Source of the DNA: JAURVT01 sp049059935 | GTDB taxonomy: Bacteria; Actinomycetota; Actinomycetes; Propionibacteriales; Nocardioidaceae | NCBI RefSeq assembly: GCF_049059935.1 | Contig: NZ_JBMGQR010000009.1 | Span: 1 to 64,000 of the forward strand | Reading direction: 5' to 3' | Length of the DNA: 64,000 nt | Program-made: the position numbers and the translations under genes | The notes under the pieces: model-generated | What the model was told of the DNA's origin: nothing | The model's database searches: none | Seen by the model: only the letters and a program-made list of their open reading frames with translations | Shown here: positions 35,643 through 44,210 of the stretch, piece by piece | Numbering within the stretch: the stretch's first letter is position 1 | How the letters are laid out: every line of letters starts with the position of its first letter

Positions 35643-36653
35643 GTGCAGAACCAGGGCCGGGTCCGGCCGACGATCTACGACGTCGCGCAGCGTGCCGGGG
35701 TCTCCAAGTCGCTGGTGTCGCTGGTGCTGCGGGGGCACCCCAACGTCAGCGACCGGCGACGTGCGGCCGTGCTCGCGGCGATCGACGAGCTCGGCTACCG
35801 CCCCAGCACCGCCGCCGCCGCGCTGGCCGGCAACCGCACGCACAGCATCGGTGTCGCGATCGAGGAGTTCGAGAACCTGTGGTTCGTCGAGCTCCTGCGC
35901 GGCATGCGCGAGGAGCTGCACACCCCCGGCTACCACGTCACGGTCGCCGACCGTGACCTCAACGCCCACATCGCGCTCGACCCGATCGACGGGTTCCTGT
36001 CGCTGCGCGTCGACGGCCTGGTGATGGCGATGGAGCCGGGCGAGGGCGTGCTGGAGCGGCTCGACCTGCCGTACGTCGTGGCCGGTCAGCGCGAGGACGT
36101 GCCCGCGGACGCCGACCTCGTCGCGGGCGACGACGTCCTCGGCGGGCGGCTGGCCACCGAGCACCTGCTGGGCCTCGGTCACGTCCGCGTCGCGCACGTG
36201 ACGGGGCTCGGCGGCACCGCGGCCCTGCGCCTCGACGGCTACGAGGAGACGATGCGGGCCGCCGGGCACCGCGCGATGGTCGCCGGGCACGGCGAGCCCA
36301 CCACCGAGCTCGCCGCCGGACGGGCCACCGCGGCGCTGCTGGAGGCCGAGCCCGACGTCACCGCCGTCTTCGCCGCGAACGACCTGATGGCGCTCGGCGC
36401 GATGGCCGCGCTCCGCGACCGCGGGCTGAGCGTCCCGGACGACGTCTCGGTGATGGGGTACGACGACACCCCGCTCGCCGGCTCGGCCTACCTGGGGCTG
36501 ACCACCGTCGACGACCGCAGCACCGAGATGGGCGTCGAGGTGGCCCGCACCCTGCTGCGACGCATCGCCGACCCGTCTGTCCCGCCGGCCCGTGAGCTGC
36601 TCGAGCCCGCCGTCGTGGTGCGGACGACCACCGCGCCCCCGCGCGCCGGCTGA
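35643..36653 (+). CDS. LacI-family transcriptional regulator
   Basis: A 336-residue repressor: HTH PTIYDVAQRAGVSKSLVSLV, hinge STAAAALAGNRTHSIGVAI, then a two-lobe effector domain ending with DDVSVMGYDDTPLA. GTG 35643 is the only start before the HTH; no strong ribosome site is seen. Identical palindromes at 35549 and 39046 predict that it controls the divergent binding-protein gene and the P450 gene. Confidence 0.88.
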   Translation: MQNQGRVRPTIYDVAQRAGVSKSLVSLVLRGHPNVSDRRRAAVLAAIDELGYRPSTAAAALAGNRTHSIGVAIEEFENLWFVELLRGMREELHTPGYHVTVADRDLNAHIALDPIDGFLSLRVDGLVMAMEPGEGVLERLDLPYVVAGQREDVPADADLVAGDDVLGGRLATEHLLGLGHVRVAHVTGLGGTAALRLDGYEETMRAAGHRAMVAGHGEPTTELAAGRATAALLEAEPDVTAVFAANDLMALGAMAALRDRGLSVPDDVSVMGYDDTPLAGSAYLGLTTVDDRSTEMGVEVARTLLRRIADPSVPPARELLEPAVVVRTTTAPPRAG

Positions 36654-36664
36654 CGGCGACAGGA

Positions 36665-36770
36665 GAATCTGCGTATGGCCGTCATGGCCGGCCATACGCA
36701 GATTCCTCGGCCCGAAGGGCGACGGGAGAATCTGCCTTCACGCGGCAGGGGCGGCCATACGCCGATTCTC
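36665..36770. repeat. Tandem GAATCTGC/GGCCATACGC hairpin repeats
   Basis: Unit 1 has perfect 16-bp arms GAATCTGCGTATGGCC (36665-36680) and GGCCATACGCAGATTC (36690-36705). Unit 2 (36726-36770) begins GAGAATCTGCC and ends GGCCATACGCCGATTCTC but is degenerate inside. It lies between convergent lacI and P450 genes and may serve as bidirectional terminator. The duplicated words mark it as a repeat element. Confidence 0.75.
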
Positions 36771-36804
36771 GCGTCCGTGACAGCGGTCACGGCGCGCCCC
36801 GCAC

Positions 36805-38994
36805 CTACAGGTCGAGCACCAGCCGCTCGCTGCACGACCGTGACACGCACACCATCATGCAGTCGTTGCGGGCCTGCTCCTGCGGGTCGAGGACCGAGTC
36901 GCGGTGGTCGGGCACGCCCTCCAGCACGGCGGTCTCGCACGTGCCGCAGGTGCCCTCGCCGCACGAGGTGAGGACGACGACGCCCGCGTCCTCGAGCACG
37001 TCGACGACGGGGCGGTCGACCGGGACGGTCAGCACCCGTCCCGAGCGTGCCAGCTCGACCTCGAACGGGACGTCGAGCGCGGGGGCGCCGACCTCCTTGG
37101 CCGCGAAGCGTTCGAGGTGCAGCGCGCCCTCGGGCCACGTCGCGCACTGGGCCTCGACGGCGTCGAGCAGGGGCGTGGGGCCGCAGGTGTAGACCAGCGT
37201 GCCCTCCTGCGGGGTGCCGAGGACGCCGGGCAGGTCGATGTGGCCGCGCTCGTCCTGCGGCCAGACCGTCACGCGGTCGCCGTAGGCGGCGAGCTCGTCG
37301 AGGTGCGCCATGGACGCGCGGTGGCGTCCCCCGTAGACGAGGTGCCAGTCGGCGCCCGCCGCCTCGGCGGCCGCGACCATCGGCAGGATCGGCGTGATGC
37401 CGATGCCCCCGGCGACGAAGACGTAGCGGGGCGACGGCTCCAGCGCGAAGTGGTTGCGGGGGCCCCGCACGTCCAGGCGGGAGCCCGGACGCAGGTGGTC
37501 GTGGACGAACGCCGACCCGCCGCGGCCGTCGGGCTCGCGCAGGACGCCCACGCGGTAGGCGCTCCGGTCGGCCGGGTCGCCGCTGAGGGAGTACTGGCGC
37601 ACCAACCCGTCGCTGAGCACCAGGTCGACGTGGGCGCCGGGCTCCCACGCGGGCAGGTCCGAGCCGTCGCGCGAGGTGAGCGTCAGCGCCACCACGCCGT
37701 CGGACACGTCGACGCGCTCCTCCACCACGAGCGGCAGGACGTCGTGCGTCGCGGGGCCTGCCTCGACGGCGGGTGCGGACCGGACGTCCTCGACGGGGCC
37801 GTCGAAGGCGAGCGGCAGGTGCTTGAGCACGGCCATGTTGGGCGTCGAGGGATAGCGCGCGGGTGCGCCCGCGAGCCGGAACTCGCCGATGCGCGGCAGC
37901 ACCTCCTCGAGCGCGACGCGCGCCTCGAGCCGTGCCAGCGGGTTGCCCAGGCACCCGTGCAGGCCCTCGCCGAAGCCGAGGTGACGGATGTCGGGACGGA
38001 GCGCGTCGAACTCCTGGGGGTCGGTGTAGCGCCGGGGGTCGTGGTTGGCCGCGCCGATCACCATCGCCACGCGATCGCCCTCGGCGATGCGCTGCCCGTG
38101 GTACTCGACGTCGCGCGTGGCCGTCCGCACGGTGACCTGCAGCGGGGTGCGGAACCGCAGGCCCTCCTCGACGGCGTTGCGGATCAGCCGCGGGTCCTCG
38201 CGCAGCGCCTTCTGCTGGTCGGGACGGACGGCGAGCTCCTGGAACAGGGTGGAGAGCAGGCCGGCGGTGGTCTCGATGCCGGCGAGGTAGAGGCCGAACA
38301 CCAGGCCGACGGCCTCGGACGCGGCCAGGATCTCGTCCTCGGCGAGCGGGACGCCGTCGATCTCGGACTGGACGACGTGGGTGAGCAGGTCGGCCCTCGG
38401 GCGACGACGTCGCTCCATCAGCAGGTCGGCCAGGTACTCGCGCGAGCGTCGCGTCGACATCTCGGCCAGCGGCGTGAGGGCGTCGTCGTCGGGGACGCGG
38501 TCCTTGAGGCCGTGCGACCACTCGACCAGCTGCGCACGGTCGTCGCCCTCGGGCAGGCCGAGGAAGTCGAAGAACACCTCGTAGGGCAGCGGCCAGGAGA
38601 GCTCCTGGGCGAGGTCGACCTCGCCGCGGGAGGCGAACCCGTCGATCATCCGCACGGTGATCGCGCGGACGTCCGCCTCCAGCTTGGCGATGTTGCGCGG
38701 CATGAAGTGGCGCTGCACGACGCCGCGGATCTGGTCGTGGCGGGGGTTGTCGAGGATCGGGATGTTGCCCTCGCCGCCCTGGTCGTTGGTGGCGTCCAGG
38801 TCGATGCCCGGGTGGTTCTTGAACGTCTCGGGGTCGAGCAGCGCGCCGCGGACGTCGTCGTAGCGCGACAGGGCCCAGAAGCCCCACTTCTCGCTCCGGT
38901 AGAGCGGCGCCTCCTCGAGCATCCGGCGGTAGACCGGGAACGGGTCCTCCTGGAAGGCCACGCTGAAGGGGTCGTAGACCACGGACGACGTCAT
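36805..38994 (-). CDS. Self-sufficient cytochrome P450 (CYP116B type: heme-FMN reductase-2Fe-2S fusion)
   Basis: A 729-residue single-chain monooxygenase. Residues 1-400 are the P450 domain (I-helix LAGIETT, heme ligand Cys348 in GFGEGLHGCLGNPLAR). About 415-640 is a phthalate-dioxygenase-reductase-like module (FMN motif RQYSLSG, NAD motif GGIGITP, CGPTPLLDAV). The C-terminus is a ferredoxin with CGEGTCGTC plus a distal Cys. It accepts NAD(P)H directly, so no partner gene is needed. CYP116B enzymes hydroxylate or dealkylate aromatic and thiocarbamate compounds; the substrate is unknown. ATG 38994 has CCAGGAG. LacI operator at 39046 controls it. Confidence 0.93.
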   Translation of the reverse strand: MTSSVVYDPFSVAFQEDPFPVYRRMLEEAPLYRSEKWGFWALSRYDDVRGALLDPETFKNHPGIDLDATNDQGGEGNIPILDNPRHDQIRGVVQRHFMPRNIAKLEADVRAITVRMIDGFASRGEVDLAQELSWPLPYEVFFDFLGLPEGDDRAQLVEWSHGLKDRVPDDDALTPLAEMSTRRSREYLADLLMERRRRPRADLLTHVVQSEIDGVPLAEDEILAASEAVGLVFGLYLAGIETTAGLLSTLFQELAVRPDQQKALREDPRLIRNAVEEGLRFRTPLQVTVRTATRDVEYHGQRIAEGDRVAMVIGAANHDPRRYTDPQEFDALRPDIRHLGFGEGLHGCLGNPLARLEARVALEEVLPRIGEFRLAGAPARYPSTPNMAVLKHLPLAFDGPVEDVRSAPAVEAGPATHDVLPLVVEERVDVSDGVVALTLTSRDGSDLPAWEPGAHVDLVLSDGLVRQYSLSGDPADRSAYRVGVLREPDGRGGSAFVHDHLRPGSRLDVRGPRNHFALEPSPRYVFVAGGIGITPILPMVAAAEAAGADWHLVYGGRHRASMAHLDELAAYGDRVTVWPQDERGHIDLPGVLGTPQEGTLVYTCGPTPLLDAVEAQCATWPEGALHLERFAAKEVGAPALDVPFEVELARSGRVLTVPVDRPVVDVLEDAGVVVLTSCGEGTCGTCETAVLEGVPDHRDSVLDPQEQARNDCMMVCVSRSCSERLVLDL

Positions 38995-39045
38995 GGTGGC
39001 TCCTGGGCGCTCGGGGGGTGTGGGGCGTGCGGGCACCAGGCTAGA

Positions 39046-39059
39046 ATGGAGCGCTCCAT
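39046..39059. promoter_or_regulatory. LacI-type operator, copy 2 (P450 promoter)
   Basis: ATGGAGCGCTCCAT is a perfect 14-bp palindrome 52 bp upstream of the P450 ATG, within an otherwise GC-rich gap. It matches the site at 35549-35562 at 13 of 14 bases. Confidence 0.87.
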
Positions 39060-39100
39060 ATTTCAACCGTTCCCAGGGCTTGGTTGGCGGTCGCCGTGCT

Positions 39101-39155
39101 GGCGGTGGGTATGGCCCCACGTTCGGGCTGATCCTGGTGCCATCCCCACCGCCAG
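39101..39155 (+). repeat. Dispersed intergenic hairpin repeat, copy B
   Basis: GGTGGGTATGGCCCCAC (39104-39120) and GGTGCCATCCCCACC (39136-39150) form an imperfect stem. Aligned with the reverse complement of 11584-11643 it keeps stem order, loop size and the trailing CCGCC(G/A)GGTG, including one compensatory C-G to T-A change in the stem. Confidence 0.65.
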
Positions 39156-39172
39156 GTGCGGCAGCCACCACC

Positions 39173-39256
39173 GGCGGTGCCTGAGCCACCACCTGACGCC
39201 CGATCGTGGTGGCTGAGGCACCGCCGGGTCGGACGCGTGGTGGCTCAGGCACCGCC
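39173..39256. repeat. Triple GGTGGCT(G/C)AGGCACCGCC repeat
   Basis: An inverted copy (39173-39193) is followed by two direct copies (39208-39225 and 39239-39256) about 31 bp apart. The inverted copy and the third copy are perfectly complementary over 20 bases, so either direct copy can pair with it. It lies just downstream of the phosphatase gene and upstream of the P450 operator. Confidence 0.8.
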
Positions 39257-39278
39257 AGGCACCCTGACGGGCGCGACC

Positions 39279-40835
39279 TCAGACCCGGACGGCCCCGGGC
39301 ACGCCGTCGCGGACGGCGAACGACGCGTAGGTGTACTGCTCGGCGTCGGCGCGGGTGACGGTGCGCACCATCTGCAGGTCGGCGCGCAGCTGGTCGGGCC
39401 GCACCGTCACGCGCACGTGGCCGCGGCGGTCGCCGTCGAAGAACCGGATGTGCGGGTTGAACGGGATCATCGGGCCGTAGTACGGGCCGTACGGGGTGCG
39501 GTCGCCGTTCGACGACACCGAGGTGCCGACGATCTCCGAGGCCACCACCGGCGAGTCCGGACGGTCGAAGTCGGCCTTGATGTCGTTGACGAACGTCGAG
39601 TGCCAGTCGCCCGTCATGACCACGGGGTTGCGGGTGCCGGCGCGCTCCCACGCCTTGATCAGCCGCTGCCGCGCCGCCGGGTAGCCGTCCCAGGCGTCGT
39701 GCCACAGCCGCGTCCCGGCCGGGCCGTCGTGGTCGAGCCGGGCGAGCATGACGTTGCTGGCGAGGATGTCCCAGCGGGCGCGCGACTCCTCGAGCCCGCG
39801 GTACAGCCAGCGCTCCTGCTCGCGGCCGAGCATCGTCGCCTCCTTGGCGTACGCGGCGTCGCAGGCGTCGGCCTCGCCCCAGCCGCAGGCCGGGACGGTG
39901 CGGTGCTGGCGGCCGTCGACGAGGTCGATCTGCGCCAGGCGCCCCCACTGCAGGCGGCGGTAGATGCGGGCGTTGCCGTCGGCGGTGGGCCGCGACGACA
40001 GCCGGACGGGCTGGTGCTCGTACCAGGCCTGGTACGCCGCGGCGCGCAGCGCGCTGATGTCGCCCGAGACCGACTGCGTGCCGGCGTAGTCGTTGACCAC
40101 CTCGTGGTCGTCCCAGGTGACGAGCCACGGGACGCGGGCGTGCAGGCGCTGCAGGTCGGGGTCGGACTTGTAGAGGGTGTAGCGCAGCCGCCAGTCCCGC
40201 GTGGTGGCCGGGGCGGTGCGATAGACCTCCGGCACCGCGACGGCGCGCTCGCGTCCCGTCGCGCCGATGGCGCCCTCGTACACGTAGTCGCCGAGGAAGA
40301 CCATCAGGTCGAGGTCGTCCTCGGCGAGGTGCCGGTACGACGGGTAGAAGCCGTCGCCCCAGTTCTGGCACGACGCGAACGCGGCGTCGAGACGACCGAC
40401 CCGGGCGCCCGGCGACGGTGCGGTGCGGGTGCGTCCGGTCTCGGACAGGTGCCCGCCGTGGCGGAACCGGTAGAACCACTCGCGGTCGGGCTGCAGGCCG
40501 TCGACCTCGACGTGCACCGAGTGCGCCAGCTCGGGCAGCGCTCGCGCGACGCCCGACCGGACGACCCGACGGAACCGCGGGTCGGCGGCCACCTGCCACT
40601 CGACGGCGGTGCGCCGCGCCGGCATGCCGCCGTCGGGCGACAGCGGCTCGGGGACGAGACGCGTCCAGAGCACGAAGCCGCGGTGGTGCGGCGCGCCACT
40701 CGCGATGCCGAGCGTGAACGGGTTGCCGCGCGGGCGGCCCGGGCCGGCCATCGCGCTGTCGAGCGGCGTCAGGCCGACGGCGGCCGCGCCCGCGACGGCG
40801 CCGACCGCCCGGATGAAGGCACGACGGTCGGTCAT
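39279..40835 (-). CDS. phoD: Secreted PhoD-type alkaline phosphatase/phosphodiesterase
   Basis: A 518-residue extracytoplasmic phosphatase. A Tat signal (RRAFIRAVGAVAG) starts the protein, then an N-terminal beta domain and the metallophosphoesterase core: FASCQNW, VFLGDYVYEG, TWDDHEVVNDYAG and MTGDWHS, which supply the Fe/Ca ligands. It would release phosphate from organic esters outside the cell. It overlaps the preceding gene by four bases. No PHO box could be recognised by eye. Confidence 0.9.
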   Translation of the reverse strand: MTDRRAFIRAVGAVAGAAAVGLTPLDSAMAGPGRPRGNPFTLGIASGAPHHRGFVLWTRLVPEPLSPDGGMPARRTAVEWQVAADPRFRRVVRSGVARALPELAHSVHVEVDGLQPDREWFYRFRHGGHLSETGRTRTAPSPGARVGRLDAAFASCQNWGDGFYPSYRHLAEDDLDLMVFLGDYVYEGAIGATGRERAVAVPEVYRTAPATTRDWRLRYTLYKSDPDLQRLHARVPWLVTWDDHEVVNDYAGTQSVSGDISALRAAAYQAWYEHQPVRLSSRPTADGNARIYRRLQWGRLAQIDLVDGRQHRTVPACGWGEADACDAAYAKEATMLGREQERWLYRGLEESRARWDILASNVMLARLDHDGPAGTRLWHDAWDGYPAARQRLIKAWERAGTRNPVVMTGDWHSTFVNDIKADFDRPDSPVVASEIVGTSVSSNGDRTPYGPYYGPMIPFNPHIRFFDGDRRGHVRVTVRPDQLRADLQMVRTVTRADAEQYTYASFAVRDGVPGAVRV

Positions 40836-41806
40836 CGGGGCACCTCGGCGGTGTAGGTCAGCAGCTGGGTGCCGACGCCCTCATGGCTGTCGTCCGGGGC
40901 GGCGTACATGGTCAGCGTGCGGCCCTTCGCGTGGACGTCGACGGGGTTGCGCGTGGCGACGTGGCCGCCGGTGGAGAACTGCTGGAACGGGATCTCGTGC
41001 GTGACGGCGTGCGTGCGCAGGTCGACGAGCGCGAGCCCGCCGAGCTCGTAGGTGCCGATCGAGCCCGGACGCTGGGGCAGCTCGGTGACCCCGCTGCACA
41101 GGGCCTTGGAGCGCGCGGCGTACGTGCAGTCCTGGTAGTCGACCAGGTGGCTCGGGTTGAGCCAGGTCTCGCGCTGGCGGCCCGCCGTCGTCCAGGCGTA
41201 GAAGCGGCGCGAGCCCCACGTGTTGCCCACGAGCAGCTTGCGCTCGGGGTCGTAGACGATGCCGCCGACGTGGTCGTCCACCTCGAACATCCGCTGCGGG
41301 CGCAGGGTGGCGGTGGGGATCTTGTAGACGATCGCGTGGCTGTTCGGGCGGTACTCGGCGACGCTCACCCAGATGTTGCGGCCGTCGGTGCTGATGCCGC
41401 CCGGGTGGTAGCTGTCGCCCTCGCCGAGCGCGACGTCCTTCAGGAGCCTGCCGGTGCGGTCCATGACGAACAGGTGGCCGCGGCCCTTGCCGGGCGTGCG
41501 GTCGTAGCCGTCGGACGGGTCGGGGTTCTTGACCGGCGGCACGATGATCTCCACCGACGACAGGTAGATCCGGTCCTGCGTCACCACCAGCCCCTGTGGG
41601 TGGAAGGTGTCGAAGCCGAGGCGCAGGGCGTCGACGCGCTTCCAGACGGTGCTGCGCGTGGTGTCGGTGAAGGTGCGGGCGAGGTCGCCGTCGCGGCGGT
41701 GGCCGCCGTCCGACGAGGGGGTGCCGTGCACCGCGAGCGGGACGACGGCGGTGACGGCCGTCAGGGCGGCGACGGCGAGCGGGCGGGACAGGGTGCGGCG
41801 GGGCAT
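40832..41806 (-). CDS. Secreted beta-propeller-like protein (DUF6454-like)
   Basis: A 324-residue protein with a Sec signal peptide (PRRTLSRPLAVAALTAVTAVV). Repeated beta-sheet stretches follow, such as PQGLVVTQDRIYLSS, PGGISTDGRNIWVS, VGGIVYDPERKLLVGN and LGGLALVDLRTH, as in propeller folds. It resembles proteins annotated DUF6454, function unknown. ATG 41806 was chosen over an in-frame upstream start because it begins the signal peptide. Four-base overlap with the phoD gene implies joint function outside the cell. Confidence 0.75.
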   Translation of the reverse strand: MPRRTLSRPLAVAALTAVTAVVPLAVHGTPSSDGGHRRDGDLARTFTDTTRSTVWKRVDALRLGFDTFHPQGLVVTQDRIYLSSVEIIVPPVKNPDPSDGYDRTPGKGRGHLFVMDRTGRLLKDVALGEGDSYHPGGISTDGRNIWVSVAEYRPNSHAIVYKIPTATLRPQRMFEVDDHVGGIVYDPERKLLVGNTWGSRRFYAWTTAGRQRETWLNPSHLVDYQDCTYAARSKALCSGVTELPQRPGSIGTYELGGLALVDLRTHAVTHEIPFQQFSTGGHVATRNPVDVHAKGRTLTMYAAPDDSHEGVGTQLLTYTAEVPR

Positions 41807-41935
41807 GGGGGGTTCCAGGGGGCCGACGGGAACGGGCACGTCATCTCAGCCTGCCCGCCGATCCGCGGGCCAAACATCGGGCGATCGGCACGTGAACGGT
41901 TTGCGGTACCGCGGACGCGCACCCACTGTGAGCAG

Positions 41936-42892
41936 ATGGGAGACACCGGCGGAGTCCTGGATCGCTCCGCCGTGCTCGCGGCGGTGCCCGACGTCCCGCC
42001 GCCGGGGGCGGGGGCCACCTGGCAGCGGTTCGCGGCGCTCGTCGACACCGGACGCGCGGACCTCGCGCGCGCCAAGCTCGTCGAGTCGCACCTCGACGCG
42101 CTCGCGATCCTGGACGAGCTGGCGCCGCGCACCGCACCGGCCGACTGCCTCTGGGCGGTGTGGGCCGCCGAGCCGCCGACGGCGAGGCTGCGGGCCGACG
42201 GTCCACGGCTCACGGGCACCAAGGCGTTCTGCTCGGGTGCGGCGGTCGTCGACCGTGCGCTCGTCACCGTGCCGGACGACGACGGCTCGCGGCTGTTCGC
42301 CGTCGACGTCGCGGCCGGACGTGCCGACGGGACCGTCGTCGTCGGTCCGGACGAGTGGGTGGCCGGCGGCATGGCGCGCAGCGGCACGCGGACGCTGACG
42401 CTGACCGACGTGCCCGCGACCGCCGTGGGCGGTCCCGGCGACTACACCGCGCGTCCCGGCTTCTGGCACGGAGCCGCGGGCGTCGCCGCCTGCTGGCACG
42501 GCGGCACGCTGGCCGTCGCCGACCTGCTGCTCGCCTCCTCCCGGCGGCGCGCGGACGACCCGCTCGTCCGGCGACGGGTGGCCGAGGTCGCCGCCGAGGT
42601 GGCGGCGACCGACGCCGTCCTGCGCCGTGCGTCCGAGCAGGTCGACCACGAGGTGCGCACCGACGCGGCGGCGGCGCGGCTCGTCGCCGAGCTGACGCGC
42701 ACGCGCGCCGTCACGGCCGCCCGCCGGGTGCTCGAGGTGGCGCGCACGGCCCTCGGCCCCGGGCCGCTGGCGTTCGACCCCGCCGCCCGCGACGTCACCG
42801 AGGACCTCGCGATGTTCGTCCTGCAGCACCACGGCGACCGCGACCTGGCCGCGCTCGGCGGGCTGGTGCTGGACGCCGAGCACCCGTGGTGA
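41936..42892 (+). CDS. Acyl-CoA dehydrogenase-like protein, shortened
   Basis: A 318-residue protein with the middle beta domain (LTGTKAFCSGAAVVDRALVT) and the C-terminal helical domain (QHHGDRDLAALG) of acyl-CoA dehydrogenases. It is about 60-80 residues shorter than usual at the N-terminus, and I cannot place a catalytic Glu. It may oxidise a carrier- or CoA-bound acyl group. ATG 41936 is used; the ribosome site is weak. Its stop overlaps the PIG-L start (GTGA) and the module continues with methyltransferase and glycosyltransferase genes. Confidence 0.82.
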   Translation: MGDTGGVLDRSAVLAAVPDVPPPGAGATWQRFAALVDTGRADLARAKLVESHLDALAILDELAPRTAPADCLWAVWAAEPPTARLRADGPRLTGTKAFCSGAAVVDRALVTVPDDDGSRLFAVDVAAGRADGTVVVGPDEWVAGGMARSGTRTLTLTDVPATAVGGPGDYTARPGFWHGAAGVAACWHGGTLAVADLLLASSRRRADDPLVRRRVAEVAAEVAATDAVLRRASEQVDHEVRTDAAAARLVAELTRTRAVTAARRVLEVARTALGPGPLAFDPAARDVTEDLAMFVLQHHGDRDLAALGGLVLDAEHPW

Positions 42893-43626
42893 CACGGCGC
42901 GCCGGCGCCGCTCGCGACTCCACGCCGGAGGCGGCCTGGGCCGCGTGGCCGGGGTGGCTCGACCTGCCCGTCCTCGACGTGCCGCACGGGGCCCGCGTGG
43001 TGAGCGTCTCGGCGCACCCCGACGACGACGTGCTCGCCGTCGGCGGCCTGCTGCAGGAGCTGGTCGCCCGCGGGGCACGCGTCGACGCGGTGGTGCTCAC
43101 CGACGGCGAGGGTTCCCACCCGGGCAGCCCGACGCTGGGCCCCGACGACCTGCGCCGCGTGCGACGTCGGGAGTCCGACGACGCGCTCGCCGCGCTCGGC
43201 CTGCACATGACCGCGCACCGGCCGGGGTTGCCCGACTCCGGGCTGCACCGGCACCCCGACCTCGCAGGCGCGCTGGCGCCGTCGCTCGCGGGCGCTGACG
43301 TCGTGCTCGCGCCGTGGAGGCTCGACGGCCACCCCGACCACGAGGCCGTCGGGCGGGCCTGCGCCGCGGTGACGGACGGCCGGTCCGCGTTGTGGGAGTA
43401 CCCGGTCTGGGCGTGGCACTGGGCCCGTCCTGGCGCGGACGACCTGCCGTGGCACGCCGCCGCCGTGGTCCACCTCGACGACGACCAACGGCGCCGCAAG
43501 GCCGACGCCGTGGCGTGCTTCACCAGCCAGGTGACGCCGTTGTCGTCCGACCCGCGTGACGTCGCGGTGCTGCCGCCCGAGGTGCTGGCGCACTTCGCGA
43601 GGCCGTTCGAGGTGGTGCTGCGATGA
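42889..43626 (+). CDS. PIG-L/LmbE-family deacetylase
   Basis: A 245-residue zinc deacetylase homologue. Metal motif SAHPDDDVLAVGG has Asp where AHPDDE usually has Glu; the third ligand is in LDGHPDHEAVGR. The family removes N-acetyl groups from GlcNAc-type sugars. GTG 42889 overlaps the preceding stop, and its own stop overlaps the methyltransferase ATG. In other bacteria PIG-L and the following methyltransferase can be fused, which supports a joint pathway. Confidence 0.88.
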   Translation: MTRRAGAARDSTPEAAWAAWPGWLDLPVLDVPHGARVVSVSAHPDDDVLAVGGLLQELVARGARVDAVVLTDGEGSHPGSPTLGPDDLRRVRRRESDDALAALGLHMTAHRPGLPDSGLHRHPDLAGALAPSLAGADVVLAPWRLDGHPDHEAVGRACAAVTDGRSALWEYPVWAWHWARPGADDLPWHAAAVVHLDDDQRRRKADAVACFTSQVTPLSSDPRDVAVLPPEVLAHFARPFEVVLR

Positions 43627-44210
43627 CCGACCCCGACTACTTCGACCGCGTCTACGCCGACGCCGCCGACCCGTGGCGCCTCGCGACGGACGCCTACGAG
43701 AACCGCAAGTACGACACGACGCTGGCCGCGCTCGGTCGCGAGCGGTACCGCCGTGCGTTCGAGCCCGGGTGCTCGGTCGGCGTGCTGACGGCACGGCTCG
43801 CCGAGCGGTGCGACCAGCTGGTCGCCTGGGACCGGTCGGCGGTCGCCGTCGAGCAGGCGCGGCGACGGGCGCCGTCGGCGGAGGTGACGGTGGGCGCGGT
43901 GCCGGGGGAGTGGCCGACGGGCGAGTTCGACCTGGTGGTGCTGTCCGAGCTCGTCTACTACCTCGACGCCGCGGCGCGGGGCCTGCTGCTCGAGCGCGCC
44001 GTGGGTTGCCTCGTCGACGGCGGCGAGGTGCTCGCCGTCCACTGGTCGCACCCGTTCGACGAGGCGGCCACCGACGGTCCGACCGTCCACCGCGAGCTGC
44101 GGGCGACACCGGGCCTGGAACCGGTCGCGACGCACGTCGACCCCGACTTCGGCCTCGACCTGCTCAGACGGGTCGCAGCGCCGACGACATCTCGGCCATC
44201 ACCTGGCTGA
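43623..44210 (+). CDS. SAM-dependent methyltransferase, NodS-like
   Basis: A 195-residue methyltransferase. SAM motif I is FEPGCSVGVLTARLA, the adenine-binding acidic residue is in VAWDRSAVAVEQA, and LSELVYYLDAAARG matches the NodS group that N-methylates deacetylated chitooligosaccharides. Following a PIG-L deacetylase, this suggests deacetylation and then N-methylation of an aminosugar. The 3' end overlaps the convergent glycosyltransferase gene by 47 bp. Confidence 0.87.
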   Translation: MTDPDYFDRVYADAADPWRLATDAYENRKYDTTLAALGRERYRRAFEPGCSVGVLTARLAERCDQLVAWDRSAVAVEQARRRAPSAEVTVGAVPGEWPTGEFDLVVLSELVYYLDAAARGLLLERAVGCLVDGGEVLAVHWSHPFDEAATDGPTVHRELRATPGLEPVATHVDPDFGLDLLRRVAAPTTSRPSPG

